Shown here piece after piece: positions 12,164 through 25,432 of a DNA stretch of 64,000 nucleotides. Origin of the DNA: Melampsora larici-populina 98AG31 (Eukaryota; Basidiomycota; Pucciniomycetes; Pucciniales; Melampsoraceae); assembly GCF_000204055.1 (NCBI RefSeq), contig NW_006768787.1:1137095-1201094 (forward strand). Direction: 5' to 3'. How positions within the stretch are numbered: position 1 is the first letter of the stretch; every line of letters begins with the position of its first letter. Both the position numbers and the translations under genes were made by a program. Under the pieces are notes generated by a model. The model saw only the letters and a program-made list of their open reading frames with translations. It made no database searches and had not been told where the DNA came from.

Positions 12164-12467
12164 GGCTATGCGCCACCCTATTTTTTTAGTGTCATAAACT
12201 TGACTTAAAAACATTGGGAAATTTGATACTGATTGAACAGGGGCTGAATTGCTTACAAGTTATTTAAACTGCGATTGAATGATTACTTTGCAGAGCCTCG
12301 CCCAGTCCCTGTTATCATTAGGGACTGGGCGAAGCCCTGCACAATTGCAATTCAACTGTAGTTGAAAGCAAGTTGCAAACAGTTAAGCCACTGTTCAATC
12401 AATATGAAATTTCCCTATTTTTGTTAGTAAGCTTTATGACACTAAAAAAATAGGGTGGCGCACAGCC
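12164..12467. mobile_element. Full-length foldback MITE, 304 bp
   Basis: The ends are inverted copies: ggctatgcgccaccctattt at 12164 and the reverse complement of the right end at 12467 (one mismatch in the first 20), continuing through ttttagtgtcataaa. The two arms, each about 150 bp, stay similar to the centre, where cgcccagtccct near 12300 pairs with agggactgggcg near 12325. The transcript or single strand would form a long hairpin. No coding capacity and no clear target duplication. Confidence 0.8.
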
Positions 12468-12599
12468 ATGACCCTCCCTAAGACAAGCTGTCTATTCAAA
12501 TTTGCCCCCTCACCTCAGCCAAAAGCCTATGGCAGAACGCTTCTGGATAGCCCTGTCAGCCCTGTCAGCCCTGAGCCCTAATTACAGGACCATGGGCTA

Positions 12600-13394
12600 A
12601 CAGTACCATATGTGATATCAAAATATTGTATAAAGCCATAAGCTACATCTCAAGGCTCAGTGTCAAGAGCCACTTAAACACATGTATGTAATGTATTGAA
12701 TACATAGTAAACCTAACCCAAGTGTCAACCACAAGTTGACACATGAATAGACAAGACTCACACGCCAACCACAATTTGACGCTGGAACTGAGACTATATA
12801 AACCCCCCCTTCTTCCCTAGAATCACCCCCCATCTTTTACTACAATCACAACACAGAACCACATTTTACTTGACTCCTACTGAGAGGATCTTCAAGTACG
12901 TGGTTAGTTGTGCAGCTTGTTAAAGACCATTCTTGAGCATTACAGGTTCCATTGCTGAACACCCAAGGTACTGATTTCTACGAGCCCAGGGCATTCATTG
13001 TCTCTAGAAATAAACCTTAAAGTAGCAAAGCTTCCTCCTTTTTAAGGAGTCTAAAGGAGCCTTCAGGATCTTTGGTTTACCAAAGTGTAAAGCCTGCCCC
13101 TCGCAGTCTCACAAGGATAGAGCACATTAGCTCTTTATTGCCCTTATATTTCCTTTCCCTTTCTCAAATCCTCTTCTTAGAGGTCAACTAGCTGTAGTCT
13201 TCACTTGGGTGTACCACATGAAGACCACACCTTCCTTTTTGTACTCTATTTTCTGTGAAGAGTACGCCTAACAGACACGTACTCCTCACAAGCCCCATAT
13301 ACCTTTCACAGGTTGCTCTGGCTTTGGTTTTGGTGAAATCATCTGACAGTCAGGGCTCTTGTGCTTGCAGGAGAAATTGTGACACTGTATGTTT
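12600..13394 (+). other. Promoter- or LTR-like segment, no gene
   Basis: No supported gene. A strong TATA motif (ctatataaaccc near 12793) is followed by a pyrimidine-rich tract and further CT-rich blocks, and two imperfect 'tgtcaaccacaagttgaca' palindromes lie upstream near 12724-12775. This looks like an LTR or element promoter remnant, but no second copy or tg..ca boundaries are visible, so the call is weak. Confidence 0.25.
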
Positions 13395-13401
13395 GAATAA
13401 A

Positions 13402-14166
13402 TACGGTGGCTCTAAAGTGCCACTTGAGTCACATTGTCAAAATTGACAAAAACAACCAAAATGACCCAAAACAAGCCCCGGTGAACAGGTGCCAACCCAG
13501 GACAATGTCCAGATCCGTGGCAATCCTCAATTCATTGATGTCTCAGTCCATCTTATCAGCACATTATTTTGTTGATATTCATCAATTTTGTAAGAATTGA
13601 GAGATGAAAAGAAGAGGATAATTTTTCAAGGATCTGACAATCTTGTTTAAATAAGTTGGACATTGTCAAAAATGCAGTGAATGTTCAATTTATCGCCGGA
13701 CATCCAGCAAAATGTGTCTCAATCCGTGATTCCAAGTAAGGTATGCTATGTATATGAGCTGAAAGAGATAAAGCATCCTCAATTTCTAGGAAGACCAGCT
13801 GTTTTTAAGAGAAATAGAAGGGAAATAGGAGGATCCCTACAATAAACTTGTCAAAGACAATCGATTGATTCAATTAACTATATACATTGTATTCCTATAA
13901 AGTTTGTTTTCATTAATCCTATAGCATTATTGTCTTGATCTTGGAGTTCATCATGCTTCAACAACTTTAACTATTGTTTTCCTCAAGTACTCCGCTGAAG
14001 TCGATGATGAAAATTTGGTGATGAGAAGGCAAAGGAGAATCTGATGAGTTGGCCGAGCAGGGTTGGCCAGGGTCGGCACCTGTTCACCGGGGCTTGTTTT
14101 GGGTCATTTTTGATGTTTTTGTCAATTTTCACGATGTGACTCAAGTGGCGCTTTAGAGCCACCGTA
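13402..14166. mobile_element. TIR DNA element, 765 bp, with 7-bp target duplication
   Basis: Terminal inverted repeats of about 100 bp: the left arm begins tacggtggctctaaagtgcc and the reverse complement of the right arm begins tacggtggctctaaagcgcc; they remain over 90 percent alike through caaaacaagccccggtgaac. The 7-bp sequence gaataaa stands directly before the left end (13395-13401) and directly after the right end (14167-14173), a perfect target-site duplication. The interior encodes nothing recognised, so the element is non-autonomous. The 7-bp duplication does not by itself decide the superfamily. Confidence 0.85.
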
Positions 14167-14388
14167 GAATAAATGAATTTGGTCAACTTCCAGGGGATTC
14201 ATGCACTTATTGAGGTGGCTAAATCCTTGGTCCGTCAAAACCTTGCCCAGTCCCTATTATCTCAATCACAAAACTTCATAGTTTGCTTTGTGATTTTTTG
14301 ATGCCCACCCTCTCCTCCCTTTTTGGTTTTAGAAGAGTCTTTATTTTCTGTTTGGTATTTGAATTGATTTGGTTTATAGGTGATATTA

Positions 14389-14743
14389 GAGCATCCACAG
14401 TGGTGGGCTCCAAATCGGGGCTCCAAATCAAGCGAATTCAAATTTGGTGTGGCCCCAAATCAATCCAGATGCAGTTGTTTGGGCTTCAAAAGTGTACATT
14501 CTATGTGTTTACACACACTTTGAGATTGGTGTGTGTGGGCTTACATGTGTGAGGTATGGGATTGAGCAAGTGTGGGAATTTGGACCCCAGCTTTTTGTTG
14601 CCAAATTTGTAGCCAAAAGCTCAAAATTTGAAGCCGGCTACACAGAAAGTTGGCAACGGGGACAGCCATTGCACCAAAACATCAGGGCTCAGTCACCAAA
14701 TTTGGTGATAGCCCCAATTTGGAGCCCACCACTGTGGATGCTC
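14389..14743. mobile_element. Tourist-like (PIF/Harbinger) MITE, 355 bp
   Basis: Terminal inverted repeats gagcatccacagtggtgggc (left) and the exact reverse complement at the right end (..gcccaccactgtggatgctc), flanked by tta at 14386-14388 and tta at 14744-14746. A TTA target duplication with short TIRs is the hallmark of PIF/Harbinger MITEs. No coding sequence. Confidence 0.85.
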
Positions 14744-15416
14744 TTAGTTATTTAAGAAATCTTTTGGTTTTATTTCTTTGAGTTTAAACACATATACTAT
14801 TATTTCTAGCAATGGTCAGAGATTTTATGTTTGTTTAAGTTATCATACTTAAATAGTTTGGTTCTTTTACAATACATGTAGTGCTGTCTGCTGGCCACCC
14901 CGTGGGGTGGTGGTGGGCTCCAAATTGGGGCTCCAAATCAAGCGAATTCAAATTTGGTGTGGCCCCAAATCAATCCAGATGCAGTTGTTCGGGCTTCAAA
15001 AGTGTACATTCTATGTGTTTACACACACTTTGAGATTGGTGTGTGTGGGCTTACATGTGTGAGGTATGGGATTGAGCAAGTGTGGGAATTTGGAGCCCGG
15101 ATTTTTGTTGCCAAATTTGTAGCCCAAAGCTGAAAATTTGAAGCCGGATACAAAGAAATTTGGCAATGGGGATCGCCATTGCACCAAAACATCAGGGCTC
15201 AGTCACCAAATTTGGTGATAGCCCCAATTTGGAGCCCACCACTGTGGATGCTCTTAGTTATTTGAGAAATCTTTTTGTTTAATTTCTTTGAGTTTAAACA
15301 CATAGACTATTATTTCTAGAAATGGTTAAAGGTTTTTACGTTTGTTTAGGTTATCATGCTTAGTTTGGTTCTTTTACAATACGTGTAGTGCTGTCCGCTG
15401 GCCACCCCGTGGGGTG
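14401..15416. repeat. Tandem duplication (2 x about 510 bp) of the MITE and its right flank
   Basis: Unit 1 (14401-14910) and unit 2 (14911-15416) align over their whole length with roughly 93 percent identity by eye. Each contains the MITE body from tggtgggctc onward, the flank ttagttattt..., and ends in the palindrome ccaccccgtgggg. The second MITE lacks its first 12 bases (gagcatccacag), so it arose by duplication, probably across the short gtgg/tggtgg match at the junction, not by a second insertion. Confidence 0.85.
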
Positions 15417-17534
15417 TTAGGTTTAGGATGATTGAAATTTACTGTCCCTTGGTTCAGACCAAGGGTTTTTTTTGCCACTCCTAACTAATAGTTCATTTCA
15501 CTTAGTTTTGTGAGTGCTACTGTATTTAAAACATTTCCTGAATTCAATGCCCTTTGAAGGCCATGAAGGGGTCAGGGTGAGGGCCAAGGCGTGGCATAAG
15601 CCCTGGCCCTGACCATGTGCCCCTCCAGGGTGCCTCATGGCTTTGTGGCACTGGGTGTGAGCGTGAACTCCACCAAGGGATCTTACTTCCCATGTTGAGA
15701 TTCTTGTGTGAGTCCCATCGGGGTATTTCCTGAAAAACTTCCCGGACCTCTGCTTGCAAATCTCATGAATAAAAGCACTATAAGTGTTTAATGAAGATGG
15801 AGTGTAGCTCTCTCTTCTATCTTCAGCCACTCTTGGCTACTCTTGTAGTTTGAGGCCAAACACAACTGTGGCGACCCCACCTGAATCCCTTTGTGCAAAA
15901 CCCCAAAATTTGGTACCAAATGGTAGTAAGGTTTTGCCCAAATAGTTTGCCCGGTGAAGCCGGCTGAAACGTGAAATTACCAAATCCATGATCTCCAGAC
16001 CCCCCGTGATAAGGACACTCTTCCATTCCCCTGAGCTGGAGGGTCTTTTGGGCCAGACGCACACCAAGGCGCATTATAAGAGGGGAGGGCAGACATGGGA
16101 TGGAGGACTCCAGCAGGGGCCAAGGTTGGCTCACAGAAACCAAGCCCAGGATCAGAGTCATTCACTACCCCAACCTGTGCCCTCTTGACTACTTGTAAGG
16201 AGGGTGCATTACTAGGGGACACTCAGAGTCTTTCAAGGATTAGGCACAATTCATGCCTTCTTGAGACTCAGTTGGTCTTGGAACAGCCAGAACACAAAAT
16301 CTAACCCATTCCAAAGCCCAGTCAAGCTCAAGGAGAACAGACTCTGCAGACCAATACTAGTCAGAATCTTTTTGAATAGCTTTTTGAACCTTGTCCCCAT
16401 CTTCAAACCCAATTGCTCCTCTTTGCCTGAAAGCACTTCCCACTGCCTGGCCCATTGCTATTATTCACCCCTGTTTACCAACTTCCAAGGCTTTTTGTTC
16501 TGTCCACAGTTTATCTCCCTTACTTCTAATATGACTAATTTTACATATGATCTTTCCTTTTGTTCTCACAAGAACTGCATTCCTGTCTGAAGTGATTGCC
16601 TATTGTATTAAAAGCTTCTGGACAAGACTCTTTGTAAAGACTTTCTTTGCATCATCAATGTATCTGTTGAAATTATTTGATGTGGATTTGAATCAACATA
16701 AGCAGAAGGTAACCTGGACAGACAGGTGTAGAATGTGAGCTCTATGATAAAACTCAAATATAAAATGATGAACACTTGGCTAAAGAATCAACACCTTATC
16801 TGAAGTAGTGCAGAGAGTAAGAGAACAAAAATAATCTTGTGCAATCTATTCCTAGCAGGCATTGTAACATTAGCTAATAAAGAAAAGAAAGAAGGATGTG
16901 AGCTCTATGATAAGACTCAAATATAAAATGATAAACACATGGCGGAAGAATCAATGCCTTACCTGCATTAGTGCCGGAAGTAATAAAACAAGAACTATCC
17001 AAGAAACTTGTGAGCGCTATCCAGGGAACAATTAGTGGTAGTACGAATAAAAGGACTTAGTCTTGAGCAATCTACACCTAACAATCAGGAAGGACGAGAA
17101 AGCTCAAGAGAGGTTGGATATGAGAGTCACAAGACACAAGGCACAAACACATGGAAAACTCAGACAAGGGGATTGATACAAGCATACAGATATACGCGCA
17201 CATATAAATATAATGAGCTCTTCTCGAAGAGCAAATCCACATTTTCTAACCTCTGACATCCCTTCTCACATTCCATAACTCTTCCCCAATTTGAGTAGTT
17301 AATTCATCTGTCCCTTCATGATTAAAACCATTCCTCATGTTAACTACCTGACCCACATACACAATCGTACACATAACTAACCCTGATTCGACACATGCAT
17401 ACATAGCCATTGAAAGTGAAGGACCTGAATATGAGCACGTACTTTTCAACACAACATCTGTTGAAAAGATGATATCATATTCAAAGAAGACAAAGCCGAT
17501 TAGCTTCCCGAATTTTGGTCTATCTGGTTCTGAT
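15417..17534. other. Repeat-rich spacer without a supported gene
   Basis: Open frames here (for example minus 15498-16161) show no recognised family and no good splice structure; GC content rises locally between 15540 and 16200, unlike the flanks, which suggests an old element fragment. No confident gene, RNA or boundary was identified. Confidence 0.35.
16734..17000. repeat. Diverged direct repeat of about 100 bp
   Basis: The sequence beginning tgtgagctctatgataaaac near 16735 recurs near 16896 as tgtgagctctatgataagac, and both continue with ctcaaatataaaatgat and a similar following 60 bp. Short matches of the next segment (gcaatcta) occur again near 17068. Probably remnants of an element terminus. 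Confidence 0.6.
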
Positions 17535-18937
17535 CTATTGAACGGTGATGTATATGGCTGCAGTAGAATTACCAGGAATGTAAACCAACATGAGTGAAAA
17601 GCTGTTTATTGATTATATGGTGAAACTTGCACAAAGACTAACCATCATCATAACTCCCACGTTGGGCCAAAGGGGCGGCGATTGGCTGATGATTAGATGC
17701 ACTATTCAAGGAAGTGATCCTGGAGAGCAGTTTTAAGTAACGGTCACACAGTCAACTTGGATTATTCTTAATTCTTGGTTTTGTTCTGGTATACAAACCT
17801 ATAGATACCCGCTGGTAATCCATCCTGAATAAAGAATTAGTGCAAGAGGTCAATATTCCCGGTCAATGATTCCTTCCGAGTAGAGTAGGGCTTACTTTGA
17901 CTTCTAGCGAGACCTTTCCATCTTTGTCTGCAGCACCATCAACCCCTGCACACGTTTGAGGTCATAATTCAGGATGGATGAAGCTCATGTAGAAGAGATA
18001 AATCAAAATTGACCTTTGAAGAACTTGAACTTGAAGGGATCTAGAATTTCATTTGAACTAAGACTCTGGACTTGTGAAATCACAATGTGGGTGTGACCAA
18101 CCACGAACAGAGTTTTGGGATCAAGCTGCGTAGGAGCAGAATAGAAACTGCACATTTCGTACCAAAATGAAAAGAACGGGAGAGATGGCGTGTATTGCTT
18201 CATCAGTCAGTGCGTGTCTGGAAATTCTACACAAATCATATCAAGATAAAAAATGCAAATTATCTACAAACGTTTTCTCCGGATTTGTGAAACTGCCGGT
18301 GATGAGATTTTTGATCACCAATGTCACTTTGAAAGTCTTGCCAGGTGGCAATTTGTCCATGTTTTTAGGAGATTCAAATCTACAATGCGGTAAATTATCT
18401 TGACCAGGTATCTGTGTCAACGAACATGATGTAATATGGTAACCTCGGTCAGTGAGCTGCTCTCGGGATTTCGTAAAGCTTTAGATCTTCCGACTCACCA
18501 TCCCCATTGGAATTCCATTACAGGCGGGACCATTCTTGCTTTGAGCGCCATTCAAGATCACAGCATTGTGTGCCCTTCCCTGAGTTGATATGCAAAAATT
18601 GATCTGATTTCAAAGGAAACATAGGAAAATGTCAAACTTTCTGCGTCAATTCAAGTGAAAAAAAACTACGAACAAAATTGTTTGGACTAGTAAGCGAAGG
18701 CACCTGTGGGCCAACGGGCTTTCCAGGTGAATTACTTGCCGATTGTAATGCCTGTGGACTCAATTTCAGCTCTTGTTGTGGGTCTTGTCTTCTCTGAAGA
18801 TGGCGTTGATCAATTCTCGATCGACGTGAATGGAAATTAGAACTCAAACTCCGGAAATCAGGACTGTTTTCACCGAGAGTAAAACTGAGGAAGAAGTATG
18901 CACTAGCAATCATTGTAACGAGCCATAGTGGGCCCAT
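17535..18937 (-). CDS. Conserved basidiomycete secreted protein, eight exons
   Basis: Exons 18674-18937, 18499-18603, 18272-18411, 18014-18147, 17896-17945, 17799-17824, 17643-17719 and 17535-17557 join in frame to 272 residues. An N-terminal hydrophobic stretch (LVTMIASAYFFLSFTLG) is a signal peptide, followed by a Ser/Gln/Arg-rich spacer. The rest follows a secreted family common in basidiomycetes, whose members I recall as having the order: N-F-x-x-F-C start (NNFINFC), C-N-G-I-P-M-G, a P..K..F.V...I.NL.TG.F.NP block, YSAPTQL, VVGHTHIVI (GHSH in relatives), FAFFKG-like FKFFKG, DGLPAGIYR, SASNHQPIAAP and a DDAIYITV end. Biochemical role unknown. Two exons are tiny (26 and 23 nt). The first intron uses a gttcgt donor, chosen because it restores the family motif. 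Confidence 0.85.
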
Positions 18938-19658
18938 GATTTGTGGTATATGTGAGCGACGATCCTTTGGGGACTAGTAAAGTAAGGGTTTGAAGACGAA
19001 ATCGGCAGAAAGGTCGCAAAGGTTGGAGAAAATCGGCGATGGAACTTTGCTTCTCAAGCACAGCTTGCAAACCAATTAGAGAGCACACCAATCTCTTTTT
19101 TTATGTATCGTAGCGGCGGGAGCGAGATCAGTATAATACGGCAACCGAGAGCTCGAGGGTACTTGGCATGAATAGTGTTTCTATCGTCATCGGGTTCGGT
19201 TAACCTCACCTAGCCTTCGAGCTCGTTGCCCCCGTGGTCGGTTGAGTGCCTACTGTCATGAACTAGTCGATGAGTTATCAACGCCCTAACGGTTCTTTAT
19301 GGAATGGATATACATATGCGAGTCGCTTGCACATTTTTATATCTTAGATACTTGACCCAATTCTTTAGCTTGACAAAGGGTATTTCCAAAAAGGTGCATA
19401 GCAGTTTTACCTTTCTACGAGGAATGGCATTAGATGAGTTGCTCCACATCACCGGAGTCCATATAAACAAAAATGAGATTTCAACTCAAAGGAAAGGATA
19501 GGCATTGCTGATCGAATACAAAGATTTACAGAAAAAAAGACTTTTGAGTGGGTTGAGGAGAAAAACAAACAAGATTATGAACAATTAGAGGAAGATATGC
19601 TTTGAATGTTCAGGTATAGCACAAACGTCGATTGTTCTTTGGTATTTGACGAGTTGAT
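18938..19658. other. Intergenic, promoter of the secreted protein; no gene seen
   Basis: Holds the upstream region of the minus-strand secreted gene. A TATA-like segment is not obvious. No other feature supported. Confidence 0.4.
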
Positions 19659-20106
19659 CTAGTATATTGATTGCTTCGCTCCTTCTAGTTGATGAGAAAA
19701 AAGAAACAATCTGAATTCCGTGATATGTACCAAGTCGCATATTTCTTTTACCTCAAGAGAAAGTTGGAGACCATTGCTGATCTTCGATCTTAGTTGTAGC
19801 TTTATAATAAGGACAAGCATACAAAGTGTTTGGGTCATCAAGCACCCTCTTGAGGGTGTCGTTATATTGCCCGAGATTGAAAAAAGCCTCTCGACCGAGG
19901 CGGTAGAAGCTGGAATTATCAAACGCTCCAGGGTGATTCTTGCAAGGATGGGAAAAGTCCCGCTTTCGGACATTCTCTGTTGAGTGGATCTTTGAGTCAG
20001 TATGCATAATAATTATGGCTTGAAGTGGATGTGACTTTAGCTTTGGTGATGGGTCATTTGGATGAGTGATATAAGGCCGAAGTTGAGAAAAACGGCCCTT
20101 ACCCAA
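19659..20106 (-). pseudogene. hAT transposase C-terminal remnant
   Basis: On the minus strand, FPILARITLERLIIPASTAS followed by VERLFSISGNITTPSRGCL matches the hAT C-terminal dimerisation domain (P.L...A...L.IPASSAS.ER.FS.AG.....R..L). The upstream part lies in another frame (about 19753-20106), and no complete transposase, zinc finger or terminal repeats are visible. The piece is a decayed fragment. Confidence 0.7.
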
Positions 20107-20633
20107 AGTTCAAAGAGAGCACTTGTACTTCATCCTCATATGTATGAGAACACAAAATCATGCGGCACTCTCAGTTGAAGTACCTGCATGATTACAGGCA
20201 CTCACTTGGGTCACCAAAAACCAGTACTCATGAATCTAAGCAGAGGCCCATAATACTCAAAATGGCATTTCTGGTGGCAAGTTATTGGGATGCCGGCTGT
20301 GTTCGGGTCTCTCGCCATGGCAAAGTGCTCTGGGAGGACTCATGCCAAGCAAGCACAGGATACTCCGAGGGGAAAAAGCATTGAGGTGGAAGGAACTTTC
20401 ATTACGAACGCAACTCTTCAAAAAAAATCGTAAACATCATAAAAAAGAAATTCACAAAGGTAAATAAGACTTGCACATAAAACGAAGAGATGCATCAAAA
20501 ATCGGTCTCGTTTTCATTAAAATTGGTGAAATGTACACAAGAGGTAAAAGGTATCTTGAAAACTTGGTCTACAGAGTGAAGGAGAAATTTAAACCGAGGT
20601 TTTTTTGGGATTGATGGGATGAACACGTGGCAC
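20107..20633. other. Intergenic between hAT remnant and HSP70 terminus
   Basis: No supported gene. The last about 150 bases before 20634 probably form the HSP70 3' untranslated region. Confidence 0.4.
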
Positions 20634-23084
<2,451 letters not shown>

Positions 23085-23208
23085 TTTAGAGATGTGATGA
23101 GATATAGGTGTAATAAAAAAGTTTTAAAATCTTTAGCGACGTAGTTTTGATGGATAAGAGTTCACTATAATGGTTACTCGAGGTGGTCAGGGAGGGAAAA
23201 GAGAGAGT

Positions 23209-23217
23209 GGTTTATAT
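23209..23217 (-). promoter_or_regulatory. TATA box of HSP70
   Basis: Read on the minus strand, gatataaacc lies about 125-130 bp before the HSP70 ATG, between the heat-shock elements and the gene. Confidence 0.5.
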
Positions 23218-23285
23218 CTAGTCTGTCTATCTCGGCTTATCCCACAACTTAGCCTGTTAACCATCATTTTGGTCTTCGCTTGAGG

Positions 23286-23295
23286 ATTCGAGAAC
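23286..23295 (-). promoter_or_regulatory. Heat-shock element (perfect TTCnnGAA pair)
   Basis: aTTCgaGAAc is a perfect inverted pair of HSF half-sites, about 205 bp upstream of the HSP70 start. Confidence 0.6.
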
Positions 23296-23316
23296 AATCA
23301 ATTGGCCTCTGGTCTA

Positions 23317-23329
23317 TTCTAGATTGTTC
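23317..23329 (-). promoter_or_regulatory. Heat-shock element, three half-sites with one mismatch
   Basis: TTCtaGATtgTTC has correct spacing for a three-unit HSF site, with GAT in place of GAA in the middle. It lies 22 bp beyond the perfect pair, so HSF could bind both cooperatively. Confidence 0.5.
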
Positions 23330-24031
23330 GATGGAACTTATGTGGTATCGCTTTACTCACACACAGGGTACCCGGACTGCGGACATCAGTCCGCGCTACT
23401 GTGATTCTACCTGTGAAATCACGATCATCTTCCGGATCCTTCCAGCGACTGAAGGGTGTCACTAGCGTGATGTCTTGACATTTTTAGTCAAATGTACCGA
23501 GAGTACCGATAGTACCGAAGCGTGCCGAATGACACCGACCGACAACAGACCTTTCACGACTCACTGTGATGCTCATGAACCACCAACAGTGTTTTGGTGC
23601 TTCAACAACATTTCGCACTCGCTCACTCGGATCTTTCGTATTGAAATCATCACATCCTCAGAGATTCTGAGGTGACGGCTATTCTCGTGGTGAATGCAGA
23701 ATTCTTCGACAACCCAGCTCAGCACTTTTGGGACAAAGACTCCTTGGCAAACACCATTCATGAAAATTGTAGAAAAATGTAAAGAATATAAACATGCAAT
23801 TTCAAGTGCTTAATGAGCTGGTTGAACAGCACAAAAGTTTGATGAGGAATGATCAAAACGTGAAATGCTACAACACTGCTGGCCTAGAACCATTCACCTC
23901 AATCTCATGAACAAAAGAGAAAGAGAGACATAGACTACTAACAAAGAAAAGTAAGAGAAGGGGGATATAGCCTCTGGGAGGAATCAAGGTGATGGAGATT
24001 GGATGTATGGACTAGAGATGATAACAAGGGA
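23330..24031. other. Intergenic between HSP70 promoter and PDX1 terminus
   Basis: No supported gene. A short series of accga/taccga direct repeats occurs near 23495-23530. Confidence 0.4.
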
Positions 24032-25432
24032 CTAGTAGCCTCGAGCAGACATCTTGACCACTTTTGGGTCTTGAAGGTTTCCTTCTCCTTTCATCATCGG
24101 GCCTAAGCCTGTTGAAATTTCGGCTAGCATCTGAGGATTATTGTGATGAGTCGTAGCCTGAACAATTGCTTTAGCCAACAGGGCTGGATTCTCAGATTTG
24201 AAGATACCAGAACCGCTATGGAGTGCAAAGAAACGATATCAGTCTTTATGATTGAATGCGTATCAGATAGACTGGTATCTTACACAAAGACACCGTCACA
24301 TCCTAATTGCATCATCAGTGCCGCATCAGCAGGTGTAGCGATTCCTCCGGCGGCAAAGTTGACGACGGGTAATCGCTTTGTCCTTGCAACTTCCTTCAAG
24401 AGATGATAAGGTGCAGAAAGCTCTTTGGCAAACGTGTAGAGTTCCTCATCAGACATTACCGAGGCTTTTCGGATATCAGCTAAAACAGCCCGCTCGTGCC
24501 TAACCGCCTATAAGGACAAAGCAAGCCATATTGTCGCAAAGTCAACAACAGCTTTCGAGATAGTTTCAAATAGATGTATGGAAGTCTACTTCGATGACGT
24601 TTCCGGTACCAGCTTCACCCTTGGTACGGATCATGGCAGCGCCTTCTGAGATTCGACGAAGTGCTTCCCCCAAGTTCTTGGCGCCACAAACGAATGGGAC
24701 CTTGTAAATATGTTTATTGATGTGATGATCTGGGTCGGCCGGTGAGAGGACTTCGGATTCATCAATGTAATCTACTCCAATCGCTTGCAAGATCTGGGCT
24801 TCAACAAAATGCCCAATTCGAGCTTTTGCCATCACCTAGTCGTGCAGAGAAGCTATAATGAGATTGAGAAGTGTTGAGTTGCATGATATCATAGCGTACC
24901 GGGATAGTGACAGCATCAATGATCTCTTTGATCATTTGAGGATCTGACATGCGAGCGACTCCACCATCACGGCGAATATCGGAAGGTACCCGTTCCAATG
25001 CCTGAATCACACACATACACCAGATTAGATTCCCATCAAGATGATGTTTGCAAAAATGACTTCTTACCATGACAGCGCAAGCACCAGCTTCCTCGGCGAT
25101 TCGGGCTTGTTCAGCATCGACAACATCCATGATCACACCACCTTTCAACATTTGTGCTAAACCAGTCTGATTAACACGACGTCACACCGTCAGCATTGAA
25201 CAAATCAGTAACCGAGAAAAGTTGGAAGGCAGAATGAAGCGCTTACCTTGACACCGAAAGTACCAGTGCCGACGCTGGTACCAGCGATAGAACCAGAAGT
25301 TTGCATTGCAGTAGCCGATCTAGTAGAACCTGCTGCTGCTGGGATTCCGTTGTTCTTTCCTGGACTGCCGACGATGACTGGGTTATGGGAGTTGGGGGCC
25401 AATGATGATTGATTGGGGGTAGTGCTTTCCAT
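24032..25432 (-). CDS. PDX1: Pyridoxal 5'-phosphate synthase, PdxS/SNZ/PDX1 subunit, six exons
   Basis: Exons 25247-25432, 25068-25166, 24900-25001, 24590-24835, 24284-24507 and 24032-24215 give 346 residues. The enzyme builds vitamin B6 from ribose 5-phosphate, glyceraldehyde 3-phosphate and ammonia passed from the glutaminase PDX2/SNO. After a low-complexity N-terminal extension of about 60 residues comes the (beta-alpha)8 barrel: [49 protein letters not shown], the [11 protein letters not shown] segment, [19 protein letters not shown] with the phosphate-binding/catalytic lysine, [20 protein letters not shown] and VGSGIFKS. The start is the first ATG in frame. The Ser/Asn-rich N-terminal extension is longer than in yeast SNZ1. 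Confidence 0.95.

Noticed and set aside
12600..13394. Solo LTR of a retrotransposon
   Set aside because: TATA box and CT-rich tract are suggestive, but no tg..ca ends, target duplication or second copy could be found, so only a weak promoter-like note was kept.
15498..16222. Overlapping minus-strand frames in a locally GC-richer segment
   Set aside because: No recognised motif, no splice continuity, and both strands are open over parts of it; composition explains the open frames.
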